Source: Hofstenia miamia (lineage: Eukaryota > Xenacoelomorpha > Acoela > Hofsteniidae). Taken from it: a stretch of 64,000 nt of DNA. Under the pieces are notes generated by a model. It did not search any database. It was not told the DNA's origin and saw only the letters and a program-made list of their open reading frames with translations. The position numbers and the translations under genes were made by a program. Below are positions 31,577 to 43,307 of the stretch, one piece after another (position 1 is the first letter of the stretch; each line of letters begins with the position of its first letter). Where the stretch lies: assembly GCA_900660155.1 (NCBI GenBank), contig CABFPE010000051.1, positions 2,064,909 to 2,128,908 on the forward strand. The letters are read 5' to 3'.

Positions 31577-33045
31577 AAATACCCTTGAAAATGGGTTTTT
31601 CAACATTGGCTTTGCTGTAACCTGACTTTCATTTTGAGAGGCTATATTTCTTAATATTTTCAACCTTCTCTCATTTTGATGTAATTTCAAATAGCTTCAT
31701 ATGAAGTCAATTTGAATTCATTCAATAGAATGATAGAAAAGTAATTCCATATATATAAGTATGTGCAATTAATTTCTGAAAGTATTTCTACAATTAATAA
31801 ATTCAGAAAGTGTATTTCACCCGATTCAAATAAAAATTCGCAGCAGTGTTAAATCAGGACCTCTGGCTAGCTCAGCTTATAACATATTTTCAATTTTTAT
31901 AAGCATATTTTCTGTACTATCTTGAATAATACTTTATATATCTATAGGATCAATTTAATATAGTTTTTTGTTTATCAATTTGATTAGTTTTTCTGTCGTT
32001 GAGGCCTAAATTTTAAAGTTCAGTCTTCTTCAAAACCTACGATTATTGTCTTCAGGCTGAACAGGAAATTCCAGATAATAAAACAAAACAATAAAAATAT
32101 TGCTTCTGTAACTGTTAGATTATACAAAGAAATCTTGAATAAATTTTGGAAATCCCGGAATCACGGGATTACAAACCCTAAGGTAGACATAAACGCAGTT
32201 AGTTCTTGGTCTAAATGGTATTATTACTTAGTTACTTTTAGAATTTATTATTGCAAAAAGATATGGAAGTGGGGCAGGTTGGCCCATGAGGTGGGGTGAG
32301 ATGTTGATTTCGCCTGGCATGGGGCAAGGTTTTCAAAAATAGCTGCTCATAAGGTAAAAAATGCCAATTTCTGAGATTGTGCAATTATATTTTTATAAGT
32401 TGGGGTTGCTCGCTTGATAGCATTTGAATTTTGTTGCAATTTAACCAATTCACTACCGGTATGTATTTTTACCATTTGGTGCAAGAATTTTTTTCGTTAG
32501 AAGTCATTTTATAACTTATTGAAAACTATTGGGTTTCTTGATTTTGGAAACCAGACCTAAAATTAAACCCTTTTCAATACTAAGAAAAATAATTTAAATT
32601 ATACATGTATTTAAAGTGGCATCAATGAAATTTCAAAATCTAACTGTTTGTGAATGATGCTTGTTTAGAAAAAAGATGGGCATGGGCTGGGCCGACAAGG
32701 ATGGGCTTGAGCCGAGAAATTGACAAAGTTGATCAACGAAATACGCCGATATTTTAAACTATTAGCCAACTGTGTACTAAAATCAACTCAACTGAAGTGT
32801 AGAATAACATTGTAAGCAATGAGTTGAGAAATGTTACTCATTCTTTAAAGTTCAAAATATTATATGTCAATTTCTAAGAAATTTTATTCATTAAATAAAA
32901 ATGTAAGTGAACAAGCATTTTATACAAACTCAAATTATTTACAAAATGATTGTGTATCTGAATGACTAATAGACTATGCTCTTGAAATTTGTTCAAATCA
33001 TTTCCCTACTAGCACTCTCAAATTTGATTGAATATGTCTTCCAGT
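31573..33045. other. intergenic, nothing recognised
   Basis: AT-rich with short G-rich words near 32270-32330. No open frame or repeat pair was recognised. Confidence 0.35.
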
Positions 33046-33290
33046 GGCGTATTTAGGGGGTGAGGCAGTGTCCCCTTTTCAGGTTTTCAACATTGAGTCT
33101 ATGGTTAAAAAATAAGGCATCTCACTAAAAATTTAAACAATTTAGAACTAGTCTAGCTAAATGCAGTTTAATAACCAATTTTTGTAATATTTTAACAGTT
33201 CTTGGAAGAATCTATCACATAATTGAACACCAAATTTGCTGAAAATTGAGATGTCCCCCATCAGAAATTTCTGGATAACCTCCTGATATT
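33046..33290. mobile_element. hAT-like terminus and related debris
   Basis: CAGTGGCGTATTTAGGGGGT at 33046 resembles a hAT end. On the minus strand near 33262-33233, GATGGGGGACATCTCAATTT matches sequence just inside the 20042 terminus. It is probably decayed material of one family. Boundaries are not defined. Confidence 0.35.
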
Positions 33291-33393
33291 TTCTGTTGAT
33301 TTTTAATGAATATTGAGCGTGGATCTCTGGAAATAAATTCGAAGGACGATGTCGGATTGTAATTATGGTTACTGTAATCCACGGTGTGATTGA

Positions 33394-33687
33394 AGTTGCA
33401 TAGGGAGACATTACCATTTATCGTATGGAGAAGAGCTCAACAAATATCCAAGGAATGCAAAATATCCTAATTATGTTGTTGGAAGTGGTCCAAACGTCAC
33501 TGATGTCACATTAGAATTAAGATTGCTTATTCGAATTAGCTTTGACAAAGATTCCTTGAATGATTTGGACCAGAAACCTACAATTAGTCACCGCGTACTT
33601 TATAGAAATCCTGCAGATGACTTGGAGAAGGATGCAGTTGATGAATTCGTTATCAGCTCTCTCACCAAAACAAAGATGACAGAATAA
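33394..33687 (+). CDS. unrecognised coding-like frame, 97 codons, no start Met
   Basis: An uninterrupted plus-strand frame ends at TAA 33685-33687. It contains phrases such as SCIGRHYHLSYGEELNKYP, NYVVGSGPNVTDVTLELRL and RNPADDLEKDAVDEF. The composition (many D, E, P, V, G) is less AT-driven than the chance frames around it. In the same frame just upstream, before a TGA at 33391-33393, is MSDCNYGYCNPRCD from ATG 33349. The whole could therefore be one cysteine-containing protein broken by a stop. No splice acceptor was obvious at its start. A frame of this length can occur by chance a few times in such a window. I recognise no family; a decayed transposon gene or a host exon are both possible. 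Confidence 0.35.
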   Translation, partial: SCIGRHYHLSYGEELNKYPRNAKYPNYVVGSGPNVTDVTLELRLLIRISFDKDSLNDLDQKPTISHRVLYRNPADDLEKDAVDEFVISSLTKTKMTE

Positions 33688-34197
33688 TTGGCTGTTCCAA
33701 CCTGATTCTGGCCTTGCTGAAAATGGGTGCTTCAAGAAAACGGATTATTTTTTACCGAGAAATGGAATATTGTTAATTTTTTATTTATTTTTAACATACC
33801 CATAATTGGTTAAGCAAACCAATAGTTTTTGGCTTGGAATATATGAATGGGCTAAAACGGGCTGAATTTGTGTTAGTGCAAATGGAACTGCTGGACTCGA
33901 GTAGGGTTAGGTTAGGGCTATAACTGGAATTAAATATTCCATGTAGGATACATGGAGATAGTAAGGCCATAGTTTACTAAATCGCCTAATAAATTTATGG
34001 GTGAAATTGGTGACTGATTACCATTGTTGTTAGCTTTGACCTTTAGTAGTTATGTTCAATTATCTTATGTTAAAACACTTATTGTGCGTAATCTTTAAAT
34101 ATAGTTTTGTATAACTTAGCATCTTCTTTACAAGGAACAAGGCCCTTGATGTTAATTATATTTGACTCACTGACGTTTCATTTTCGTCCAAAGAACT
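33688..34197. other. intergenic, nothing recognised
   Basis: Only a short GGGTTAGG word near 33905; otherwise unremarkable. Confidence 0.35.
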
Positions 34198-34602
34198 ATG
34201 GCTGTTCGATAATCAAATTACTAGAGTCAATCAACTACGTCAATCAATCCCATTATCCTCGTACGTCCATTTTCAATTTTCAATCAATTATCTCGACGGA
34301 TATTGATGGCTAAGAACATTTTTTTCAAAACTTTTTTTCAAAGAAATATGGAAAATATTAAAAAATATCTTGGCTTCATTAGGAAATACAATGTAGCTGA
34401 AACCTTTGAATTTAAGGGTTTAGCTTTATACTTGGGGCTTAGACCACGTTTATTTTTGTGAACTGTGCTTCTGAACTACGATTAGTTCAAATCAAACAAA
34501 CCTTACACGTTTGAAGTCTGTAGATTGCAAACAATATGTGCTAATTGATAATTGAATGAAGTTTGCAGCAGTATCAATCAATTATCCACTCCGAACTGCT
34601 AG
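34198..34602. mobile_element. possible relative of the 7199-7295 MITE
   Basis: TATGGCTGTTCGATAATC at about 34198 resembles the TAGGGCTGTTCGATGATC end at 7199. Repeated TCAATCAAT / ATCAATTATC words follow. The right side (about 34560-34602) has the same words in inverse order, ending CCGAACTGCTA. Termini and target duplication are not exact. Confidence 0.4.
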
Positions 34603-34892
34603 ATCAACTATCAATTATCATGGGTAGCATGGAAAAACGATGTATATCATTGGAAAGCAAATATTTGCTGATTTTAACCATGCGGTTTATTATTTGATTA
34701 CACATCAGAATTATTTCCTAAACTTTTGAAATATCTTTTTCTACCCTGAACCAAGCACCTTTTTGAACAACCGACATATGATACATTAATTCCATATAAA
34801 TTTTGACATCAGAACCAGTGACTGTACCAGCTTTAATCTTTGCATCTGACTATTTTGGAAATTGTTCATGCAAACATTTGATTTCCCATTAA

Positions 34893-35380
34893 CCCTATTT
34901 GACCTGGGCTTTTTTCGAGCTGCTCAAGCCTGGAAAGGGACAACTTCCTCCCACCTAGCTAACTCTGGATTGTATTATAATGTTAATACGAAACGTTGAA
35001 CAAATATTATTCATATCAGCACCCTCAATTTCCAATGTATTAAAATGCGATGCAATAGTTATTTTTGATGACGTCATCAAACCTCAAAATGTGGGTATTT
35101 TTGAAATATTTTAAATATTGATTTTATCATTCCGAACTAATTAAATATCATTTTCATACTAACAATCATAAGTTTTTGCAAAAATTGGAAGACTATATCC
35201 ACAGTTGAAAAATAATATCATACATAAAAGGAGGAGCTATTTAGCAAATTTTTATAAGGGGTTAGGACCGTAGTGAAATTTAGAAAAGTCACTAAGTCTC
35301 ATTAAGAAAGTTCCACAACTTTTTGAGTAATAATCAAACGTTTAATAGAGAGAGGAAGTCCACCCCTAGGTCGAATAGGG
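34893..35380. mobile_element. piggyBac-like MITE, 488 bp
   Basis: TTAA (34889-34892) is followed by CCCTATTTGACCTGGGC. The right end is TAGGTCGAATAGGG (to 35380) followed by TTGA, a one-base decay of TTAA. The inverted ends share CCCTATTYGACCT. A C+C-rich start next to TTAA is the piggyBac pattern. The interior is non-coding, and its right half is homologous to 38090-38249. Confidence 0.7.
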
Positions 35381-35384
35381 TTGA

Positions 35385-36135
35385 GTAATTGGATCAACAC
35401 ACTTATATTTCTTAATATTCCTAAAGGAGTTCCTAAACGTGTTTGTAAAAATTACGTACTTATTATCAAAGCTTTCTGCTAATAAACTAACAACAGATTG
35501 TGCGGAACAGAAAAAAATCTTGTTTAGAATGTTTTAGTTTACAGATGTTATTAAGCTTAATGTTCATAATGAGAAAAAGTATTTGCCAAATTTGCAAGTT
35601 TTCCTTTTACTAGTATTGCTGTCTTCCTTAATTGACAAGAAAAAGATGATTTGTTTTGTTTCTTCATGGTATTGCTTACAAATGAAAGATGTTCATTATT
35701 CCCTAGTAGCACCAACATAGTACCAGTATGTTGGCATAATTACATGTATAACATATTCGCTGAGCATAGGTTTGTCTTGATCACAGGTTTGATTATTACT
35801 TAAAGTGGATTGGTTATCATTGGAAAAAAATTCCCCTCTTTGACGCCTCAAAACACAGAAAATGATTAATGTGTGATTCAATTGTAAACATTATATTGCA
35901 GTTAAAGCTTGAAATTACAAACATGAAAACAGTTCTCCTATTGAAATGTTAGGTGCAAGGGTGTACTCTTAAATATTAAAGGAGGAGGATCTCAATACCG
36001 TTTATACTATATACACTTAACGTCATAGTTAGGGCAACCAGGAAAATACACGCCAACTATTTCCCTCTGGCATTACTCGTTTGGAGAATACATCAAAGCA
36101 CACAACATTCTTGCAAGCTTAGAGGCCGGCAATAT
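35385..36135. other. intergenic, nothing recognised
   Basis: No gene or repeat recognised. Confidence 0.35.
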
Positions 36136-36211
36136 GATCAAATTCCACACTATGATTAAAGTTCACATTTTGATTAAAGTTCACATTTTGATTGAAGTTC
36201 ACATTTTTATA
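36136..36211. repeat. 18-bp tandem repeat, about 4 units
   Basis: Units of GATTAAAGTTCACATTTT. The first (TGATCAAATTCCACACTA) is divergent and the last has GATTGAAG. A trailing GGTTCACAT suggests a fifth partial copy. Confidence 0.85.
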
Positions 36212-38085
36212 GGTTCACATGGAGATAGGTAACTTAAAGTATCCACAAAACAAATAACATTTGCATTCATAATAAAAGCCATTATAAAGTCCAGTAAAAA
36301 TTTTTGCCATGCTGAGAGAAACGTTTTTACACCCAGATAATGGCTTTCCAATTTTTTATGTATTTTCAAGAAAAATCCATATTTTGTTTGAATTGACAGA
36401 CCATAGGTCCCAGTTGATAATATATCAATATATTCCATTTTTCCAGGAATACTAGGTCATTGTGGTCCACTACGATAATATGAAAAGGTCTTATTCAATG
36501 TAACAATAAAAAGAAAGTCTGTGTACAAAATGCAGAAATGAATTTCTATTAAAACTGTTAGCAATTTAGAACACATTGAGCAGAAAAATTCGCAAGGCTT
36601 ATGGAATTTAAAGATATTCATTACAAAGTTGTTTTGTACAACTAAGCATATAAGCAATAACTACTAGAACATCTTAATTGTTCTTGATGCAAATATTTTT
36701 GATGTATCACTGGCTTCGTTTTTTATTTCAAACAGCCAGCATTAAGAAACAGTAGTCCAGTTTAGTGCATGTGTGTTTATAATCATTAACAGGCGCTGAT
36801 ACAGTTTTGAACACATGTGTTTATAAGTATGGAAAATATCATGATATTGTAATCAACTCATTCATTATTCTATTCTTAAATATCTTCCAAAAATAATTTC
36901 ATTCAATTCAAATTTAGTTCCATTTATTATTCATTGTACGTATGCACACATACACCAGTATATTCGACACACGGTTCAGATATCTTGGTAAATCGGTACC
37001 CAGCCGCTCCTCTTGTTAAGTTTATATTACCAGTTCAGGGTGCTGGATCTTACATCTTTTAAAACTTTCTGAAGCAAATGTTTGAATGTTTGTTAATTAT
37101 TAATGAGTACAGATCTGTATACTTATATATATATATATATATATCATAAAAAATTTAGCAATTGATAAGTCGTAGCCCTCTAAACTTAAGTTCCATTTCA
37201 AAACAAACCTTTAATTATACTAATTTTAAATTTGCATTTGGTAAACTTTCTATAAATTTTCAAAAAGCTTCATCAAATAATATCAAAAATTGTTATTCAG
37301 TATTAATTTGACCATCATATCATTTTTTCCTTTATACATGTTCTATACATAAATCCTTGATAAAAATTTAAATTTATTTAATTTCAAATCGAAAAAATGG
37401 TTTTCAAAATATTAAAAAAGAATTTGAATCGCTAAAAGTATAATATTACAATGTATATGAAGTATCTAAGTGGTTTTTCTTAAAGCAGATCCAAAACTGC
37501 TGCAACTTTTTTTGAAACATCGAGGTATTGCGTAAATAAGCATGTAGGTTAAAGACAAAAAACGCAACAGATGCGCCAGTGTACATTGATGTAATTAAAA
37601 CATCTATATTGAGCACTTCAATGTAATGATATTTGAAATCCGTATCTTTCCTAGAATATATTAAAAGTCCTTCAACATCCATTCTTGAAATCAAAGATTT
37701 TTTACACTAATCATCCAAATTTGAGTATAATATTTTAAACATTGGCAAGTATTCGCTTAATGATTTCAAGATTTAAACCCCACGATTTATTCCTCTTAAA
37801 AATGCTTTTGTACCTATCTGTATCTTACAATTGTTAAATAGACACTCAACAAATTAGTTTGTGTGTCGTAGCGGAACCAGGCATAGTTTTTTATACTTCT
37901 CCTGGGAAAGAAGAAAAAATGGAATTTGGTTTTAATGTAATCCACCATCAGATCTGGTTTTCCCTGTCCCTTCCCCATTTATTTTAAAAAGAGTTTTCTT
38001 GGCAAAAATTTCAGTTGTCCCTTTAATTTACCAGTAATTTACACATAAAGATATTTCTACTGCTTTCTGTATTTCTGTTGATTAA
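36212..38085. other. intergenic; (TA)n at 37124-37145
   Basis: No recognisable gene. Several 60-80-codon frames on the minus strand (36199-36438, 36457-36657, 37446-37694) have no motif and no consistent splice context. Confidence 0.35.
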
Positions 38086-38089
38086 GTTC

Positions 38090-38249
38090 CCAATTTTCAG
38101 CAAAAGATGGAAGACTATATTCGGATATTTAGAAAATCTTTATGAAGTTAAGAAACTCACTAAGTCTTGCTAATAAAGCTTCACAACTTTTTGACCAATA
38201 TTCAAAAGCTTAAAAGGAGAAGAGAAAAAGTCCCACAGGTCGAATAGGG
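38090..38249. mobile_element. truncated second copy of the piggyBac-like MITE
   Basis: This shares GGAAGACTATAT, ACTCACTAAGTCT.. and CACAACTTTTTGA with 35185-35330. It ends CAGGTCGAATAGGG directly before an intact TTAA (38250-38253). The left end was not found, so the copy appears 5'-truncated or diverged. Confidence 0.65.
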
Positions 38250-38253
38250 TTAA

Positions 38254-40242
38254 GCACTTATGCCAATAGTTGTCTATGCATTTTACTCATAATTTTTAAT
38301 TAGAGGACATTTCATTCATGGACAGACGAAAAATCCTTTGATTCGTTTAACTGGGAAAATTGAATTTAAGTGAACGCGATTCTATGTCAAACGAATTAAT
38401 CTCATCAATTAAATTGTGATTACAGAAATGGATACGTCTGCCATTTTGGCCTTCCCAATTACGACGGGATTAATGTTAATTCCAAAATTTAATTGCTACA
38501 TATCATTTGTATTTTACTTCTCAAATGAATCGCGGGGCATCTAATGAAACCGTTGATGGTAAGTAATATTTATCATTAGTCAAGAAAAATTTTCATTCAG
38601 TTTGTTTCAGAATTTTTTGTATATTCCTAATTGGGATAAATTTGAAAATTTTATGCTTAAATATTAAATTGAAGGAAATCAACTGCTATTATCCGGGTAT
38701 TTGGTCAACAAGTGTATTATCAATGTTATAAAAACTTTCAAACTCACCAAAAATTTACATTATATAATATATTAATATTATCAATAAAAATAATAATTTA
38801 TTAAACAATTGCATTTTACAAATTTTATAATGGGCTTAGATCATTTTTGTTGTAACAACTTTCTAAAATTTCCACTGCAGAAACAACTGATTGCGATGTA
38901 CTGCTTCGTCTTGCAACACCAGTAAGGCCAGTGCCAATGAAATCGCGGTCAGACTGTAAAGAAATAACCTGCTTAGCCCATCGTCTATGAGCAAAGACCT
39001 ATAAGCTCTGATATTTGAACTTATTGGTCTTTAAGTAATGCGATGGCAGGCTATCATTTTTCTAGGATTTTAGTTGATATATCGTATGAGGAATTTTTTC
39101 AAATTTTTGATAAGGTAACAAGAACCTGTACTTCATTTTTGAAGGTCTAACAGCTTAATTGGCAAATGTAGCAGCTCTATGTGAGGACTTGCGGTTTTTT
39201 CAAAATAAATGGGGAGCAAGTCCCTACAGTCCCCCTTGAGCTCTTTTTTTGTCATGGATAGGCTTCTTCCCGAAATGATGCGTCTCCAATCAACCTTGTG
39301 ATGAGCATCCCTACTAATCAATCTTAACTGCAATATGTTAAATTAGATCATCACTTACTAAAAACATGATTCGATTCATCTTAAATATGCTGAATAATAT
39401 TGCGATTATTAAGGTAAACAATTCCTTAAAACTAGTAATATCCTACGAAAAAAAACGATTTTATCCTGCGCATTTAATTATTTATTTTGCATTATTAAAT
39501 TTATAACACCCCTAAGTGCATTCGTCTTAATAACATTAGGCTTCACTCAATTATTTCTCAACCACTCTTATTGCTCTTAACTCTTGCTTATCTTTATCGC
39601 CGTTTGCGTTTTTGCACCGCTTATGCCAAGCTTGCCTTTGTATGAGTTTTTCATGTTTTCAGTAAAAATCTTTATCAGGTGTTTGATATTGTTTTGATAT
39701 ATTCATAAAATCCTGAGAGTAAAGTCGGTTGGGTTAAGGATGTGTTGCTGTTTTGATTTGGGATTTAAGTAAATATTACACTGTCACTAAAAGTAACTAC
39801 AAAATTATTAAGCTATGTATATTTTCTGTATTTCTTCCAATAGAGTAGCCTTTTTTTGTAAAAATTAAGGAAATATGCATTTCCAACTGGCATCTGCATA
39901 TACATACCAATATAACCATTCCACGATTATTTGGCTGAAAAATCTACAAATCAGATTTAATGCAAAAGTCTACACATAGAGCTGGGCCAGCCGGCTGAGC
40001 TGCTGCCACTGCCTTCATATTTTAGGTCAGCCAGTCGTCGGAAAATTTAGACGGGTCAGCCGATTGATAAGTAAAACTATATCAAGACAAACGAAACGTG
40101 TCATTAAAAGGAAACCGCATTTCACGTGTTTGATATGGTCGTGACGCTCAATATTGATTAGGTTATGTCTTATTAATCAGATTGCCTGTAAGTGCATGAT
40201 TAACCTTTTGCATATAGATAGTTTCACAATACTGCTTGTATC
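38254..40242. other. intergenic; fragments only
   Basis: No gene recognised. CAGCCGGCTGAGCTGC near 39990 and CAGCCGGCTGCGCTGCC near 40582 are direct relatives on either side of the next element and may belong to an older transposon it inserted into. Confidence 0.35.
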
Positions 40243-40507
40243 ATATCGTAGGTCTGGAGCAAAAGTGTAAGAAGTGCAAAATTTCAGTTTTTAAATATAC
40301 ATGTTTTTGTGTTTAATGAATCCTACATAAAAACTTTTTGAGTGCACATGTTACACTTTTGCACAAGATAACCGTCTTTACAATGCGTAAGAACCCAAAC
40401 TGAAGTTCTAGAAACAAAGTAAGACATGAAAACTGATCAACGAGCCAAAAAACTAAAAAAGTGTGAAAATGCGATTTGTTACACTTTTGCTCCAGGCCCA
40501 CGATATA
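40243..40507. mobile_element. mariner-like MITE with about 28-bp TIRs
   Basis: The left end ATATCGTAGGTCTGGAGC continues into AAAAGTGTAAG. It is matched by the right end (ATATCGTGGGCCTGGAGC then AAAAGTGTAAC, reverse-complemented), with only a few mismatches. The arms extend imperfectly further in (GTGCAAAATTTCA versus CGCATTTTCAC). A third TTACACTTTTGCAC copy lies at about 40350-40363. TA flanks suggest the Tc1/mariner group. It is non-coding. Confidence 0.7.
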
Positions 40508-41015
40508 CGGTTTTTACAGGGCTATGGGCATTATAGGGTTTCTGTATGGAATATTATACGGTCTAATCCATTTCTATAGATGTGGCTCAGCCGGCTGCGC
40601 TGCCAATAGCAGACGGCTGATGGTGGCGCCCATCTACTCATAGGCGTGAAAACTCTATATTATAGCAATTTAGGTAGATATAACATTTGCCAAAATAACG
40701 GTATGTCAATATGAATATATCATGGGATTATACATGTAATTACTTGATTTAAATGGGATAAATAACGCAGTAACTGGCTTATTAATAAATTCGAAGATAG
40801 AAAATATAATGCAACAATCATAATTTTATATCAGCTTCAAAATTGTAAATTTAATCACGATGAATTTTTTCGCTCAACATGTTATGTTGTGTGCGCCATA
40901 CAACTTAAAATTTTAAACAACACACAGCGGCAAGCCTGGCTTATGCCGCTTGTCAATACACTGGCTTGAAAGTAATATTGAAATTTTGTACAAAATTGTG
41001 ATGGTGTGTCTAAAT

Positions 41016-41337
41016 TAGTGTTCTGTGGCCATGGCTGCGGCCAACTGCCGGCTGCGACCAAAGATTTTAGCTTACGGCCAAAATCGCGGCTAAATTCATT
41101 TCTGAACATTATGATGAACAATTCATTTCCATGATTTATATTTTTTAAAACTTAGTCCCATTGACCATTTTCTTTAATTGTTCGAACTACGGGCATGTTT
41201 TAATCGTTAAATTAAAAATTGCAGTATTTAACTTAGTAGTTGTTAAAAGCGCTAATTACTGCAAAAAAATCACGGCTAATGGCAGAATACGGCCAAGTGC
41301 CAGCTAAGTTCAAAATTGCCTTGGCCGCAGAACAATA
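41016..41337. mobile_element. hAT-type MITE, TAGTGTTCTG ends
   Basis: TAGTGTTCTGTGGCCATGGC at 41016 pairs with TATTGTTCTGCGGCCAAGGC (reverse complement of the right end). Internal words CGGCCAACTGCC and CGGCCAAGTGCC repeat the arm. The flanking 8-mers match only weakly (GTCTAAAT versus GCCAAAAG). The same end family is seen at 18477-19124. Confidence 0.65.
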
Positions 41338-42099
41338 GCCAAAAGTACTTGAAAAGTTTAACTATTTTCATGAATATTTTTGAATTTTTTTAAATTTTTA
41401 AAATATTTGAATTCTCTTCATACAATATTTTCAGCTAAATTTTTTTCAGGTAAATTTAAGGCGTGCGGTGCTTAAAGTCTGGGAGATGCTTGTCAGAACG
41501 TAGATGTCTTCATTAGTTTTTTTAATTATAAGAGCTCAAAAATTTTTTCCAGGATCATGAAACATTTTCAAAAATTTCTAAGCTGTTTAACCCTATTTCC
41601 ACTAGGAATCTTTTAAAATCTGTGATGACCTCAACATACAATTTTTAAACGCTGATAACTCCCGAACTAAATGAAAATCTTTAAAATCTAAAAGTACCAC
41701 AAGCTAGAGGGTTGTCTCCTTTTTCTTTGTTGTCTTAAATTCCCAACCTGGCTCTGTCGCGTCCAGTATGCGACAACTTCTGACTTTTCGCACGGTGCGC
41801 CTGAATGGACTCACAGAGGATTTTTTCAGAAATATCTCAGGGTTGTTGTTCCCATGGACATTAGACCCCCTCATTATCTCAACACTAGGTATGGAAATAA
41901 TTTGAATTTCTCATTTTATTTGCATGTAATTCAGGTATAAGAACATGCTTTAGCACTTCATCATTGATTGAGCGGGTTCTACCCCATAGATGAGTCCATG
42001 TAAAAACCTTCCAATATTTCTTTATAGGCAGACAAATCAGTTTGTTATGTAAAAGTAACACTAGTAGAAATAATGTTAAGGTTAGGATTATTTATGTAA

Positions 42100-42134
<35 letters not shown>

Positions 42135-43307
42135 GGCTCATTATATCTTGATAATGGGTTTGTTGATGTAATGCTTTCTTAATAAGTATATTAAGATTTT
42201 GGAGTTAGTTTGCAACTGGAATTTTACTCTTCGACATTTCGTTATATTTGAATTTTGAAAAATGAAAAATGCAAACTTTTTAAAGACCAATAACGAACAC
42301 ATGATTTCCATAAAATATACTTAGAGCGAAATTTAAAAGATATGCGACTAGCAATGCTTGAATTGTTCCCTCAGCACTTAAAAAAATTACAGTCTCACTT
42401 CTATGATATCATTTTGATTAATCTTTTAATAAAATACTAAACAATTTTTAATAATTAATGGACATATTTATTTTTAAGAGACAAATTATGTTAAGAAAAT
42501 TCTAAGACTGTGTATATTTGTAAAGCAGTGGAAGAGGATCAACGAAATTTTTTCCAATTTTTAAGATCTTTTAGTTTTTCATGATGTTCTTTTAAAGGAT
42601 ATTTAAGAAAAGGAAATACCCATCTGTACTTAAAAATGATTTTGTAGATTTTTTTCCAAAGTTTAAGATGTTTCAAAAAAAGAAAATATAACTTTGAGTT
42701 TTGTTACGTAAATAACCTAAAGCAATAGAACTCTTATATTTATCACTAAAACTTTTGGCCTCCATTCTTAGGGTATTATCGTTTTTTTCCAAAGCATGAA
42801 TATAGAAAAATTAGGTTTCTTTTTTATTACATTCTCAAAATTTAAGAAAATGCTATCAATAACCTACGTTTCTTAGGAAATTTTGGCGAATTGTGTTTTA
42901 AGACTAACTGAATTTTGTTCGAGATTTCACTCATTGCTTCAAAAAGTAGTTTTACAAAATCATGGCGCGCTAATTTCAAATTTTTTGCTTGGATTGGGAA
43001 TTGGCTAAATACAGTATCATATGAAGATACTGTCTGGTGTAAAGTTGTCACAGTGAATAGTCTCGCAACATCAGAATATTGGGAATCAGACTTATACAAT
43101 ATATAAGTTAAATTGTACTTCATTATTGTCAACTTCATCGTGTTAGCGAAAATTGGATGTAAATGCAGTCATAAATCTTAAATTTCGAAACTTTAAACAT
43201 GAACATTTTCTTAATGAAGCATATTATGTTTAGATATTGTTTAGGAATACTGTGAGTTCCTACCTTAGGGAATTCATTAAAATGTGAGTTATTAAGGTAT
43301 TTTTTAG
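41338..43307. other. intergenic upstream of receptor gene
   Basis: A piggyBac-like half-end (TTAACCCTATTTCCACTAGG near 41588) and a (TA)n tract (about 42100-42134) are visible. Overlapping 98-codon (minus, 42842-43138) and 63-codon (plus) frames near 43 kb are unrecognised. The 5' exon of the receptor at 43308 should lie in this stretch or further upstream but was not identified. Confidence 0.4.

Noticed and set aside
34198-34602. Exact target duplication for the GGCTGTTCGAT relative
   Set aside because: The flanking octamers do not match, so it is kept only as a possible relative.
41588-41860. TTAACCCTATTTCC start as a complete piggyBac element
   Set aside because: No matching right end was found within a few hundred bases.
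42842-43138. 98-codon minus-strand frame overlapping a 63-codon plus-strand frame
   Set aside because: Mutual antisense frames without recognisable domains. It may be old transposon coding, but there is not enough to call.
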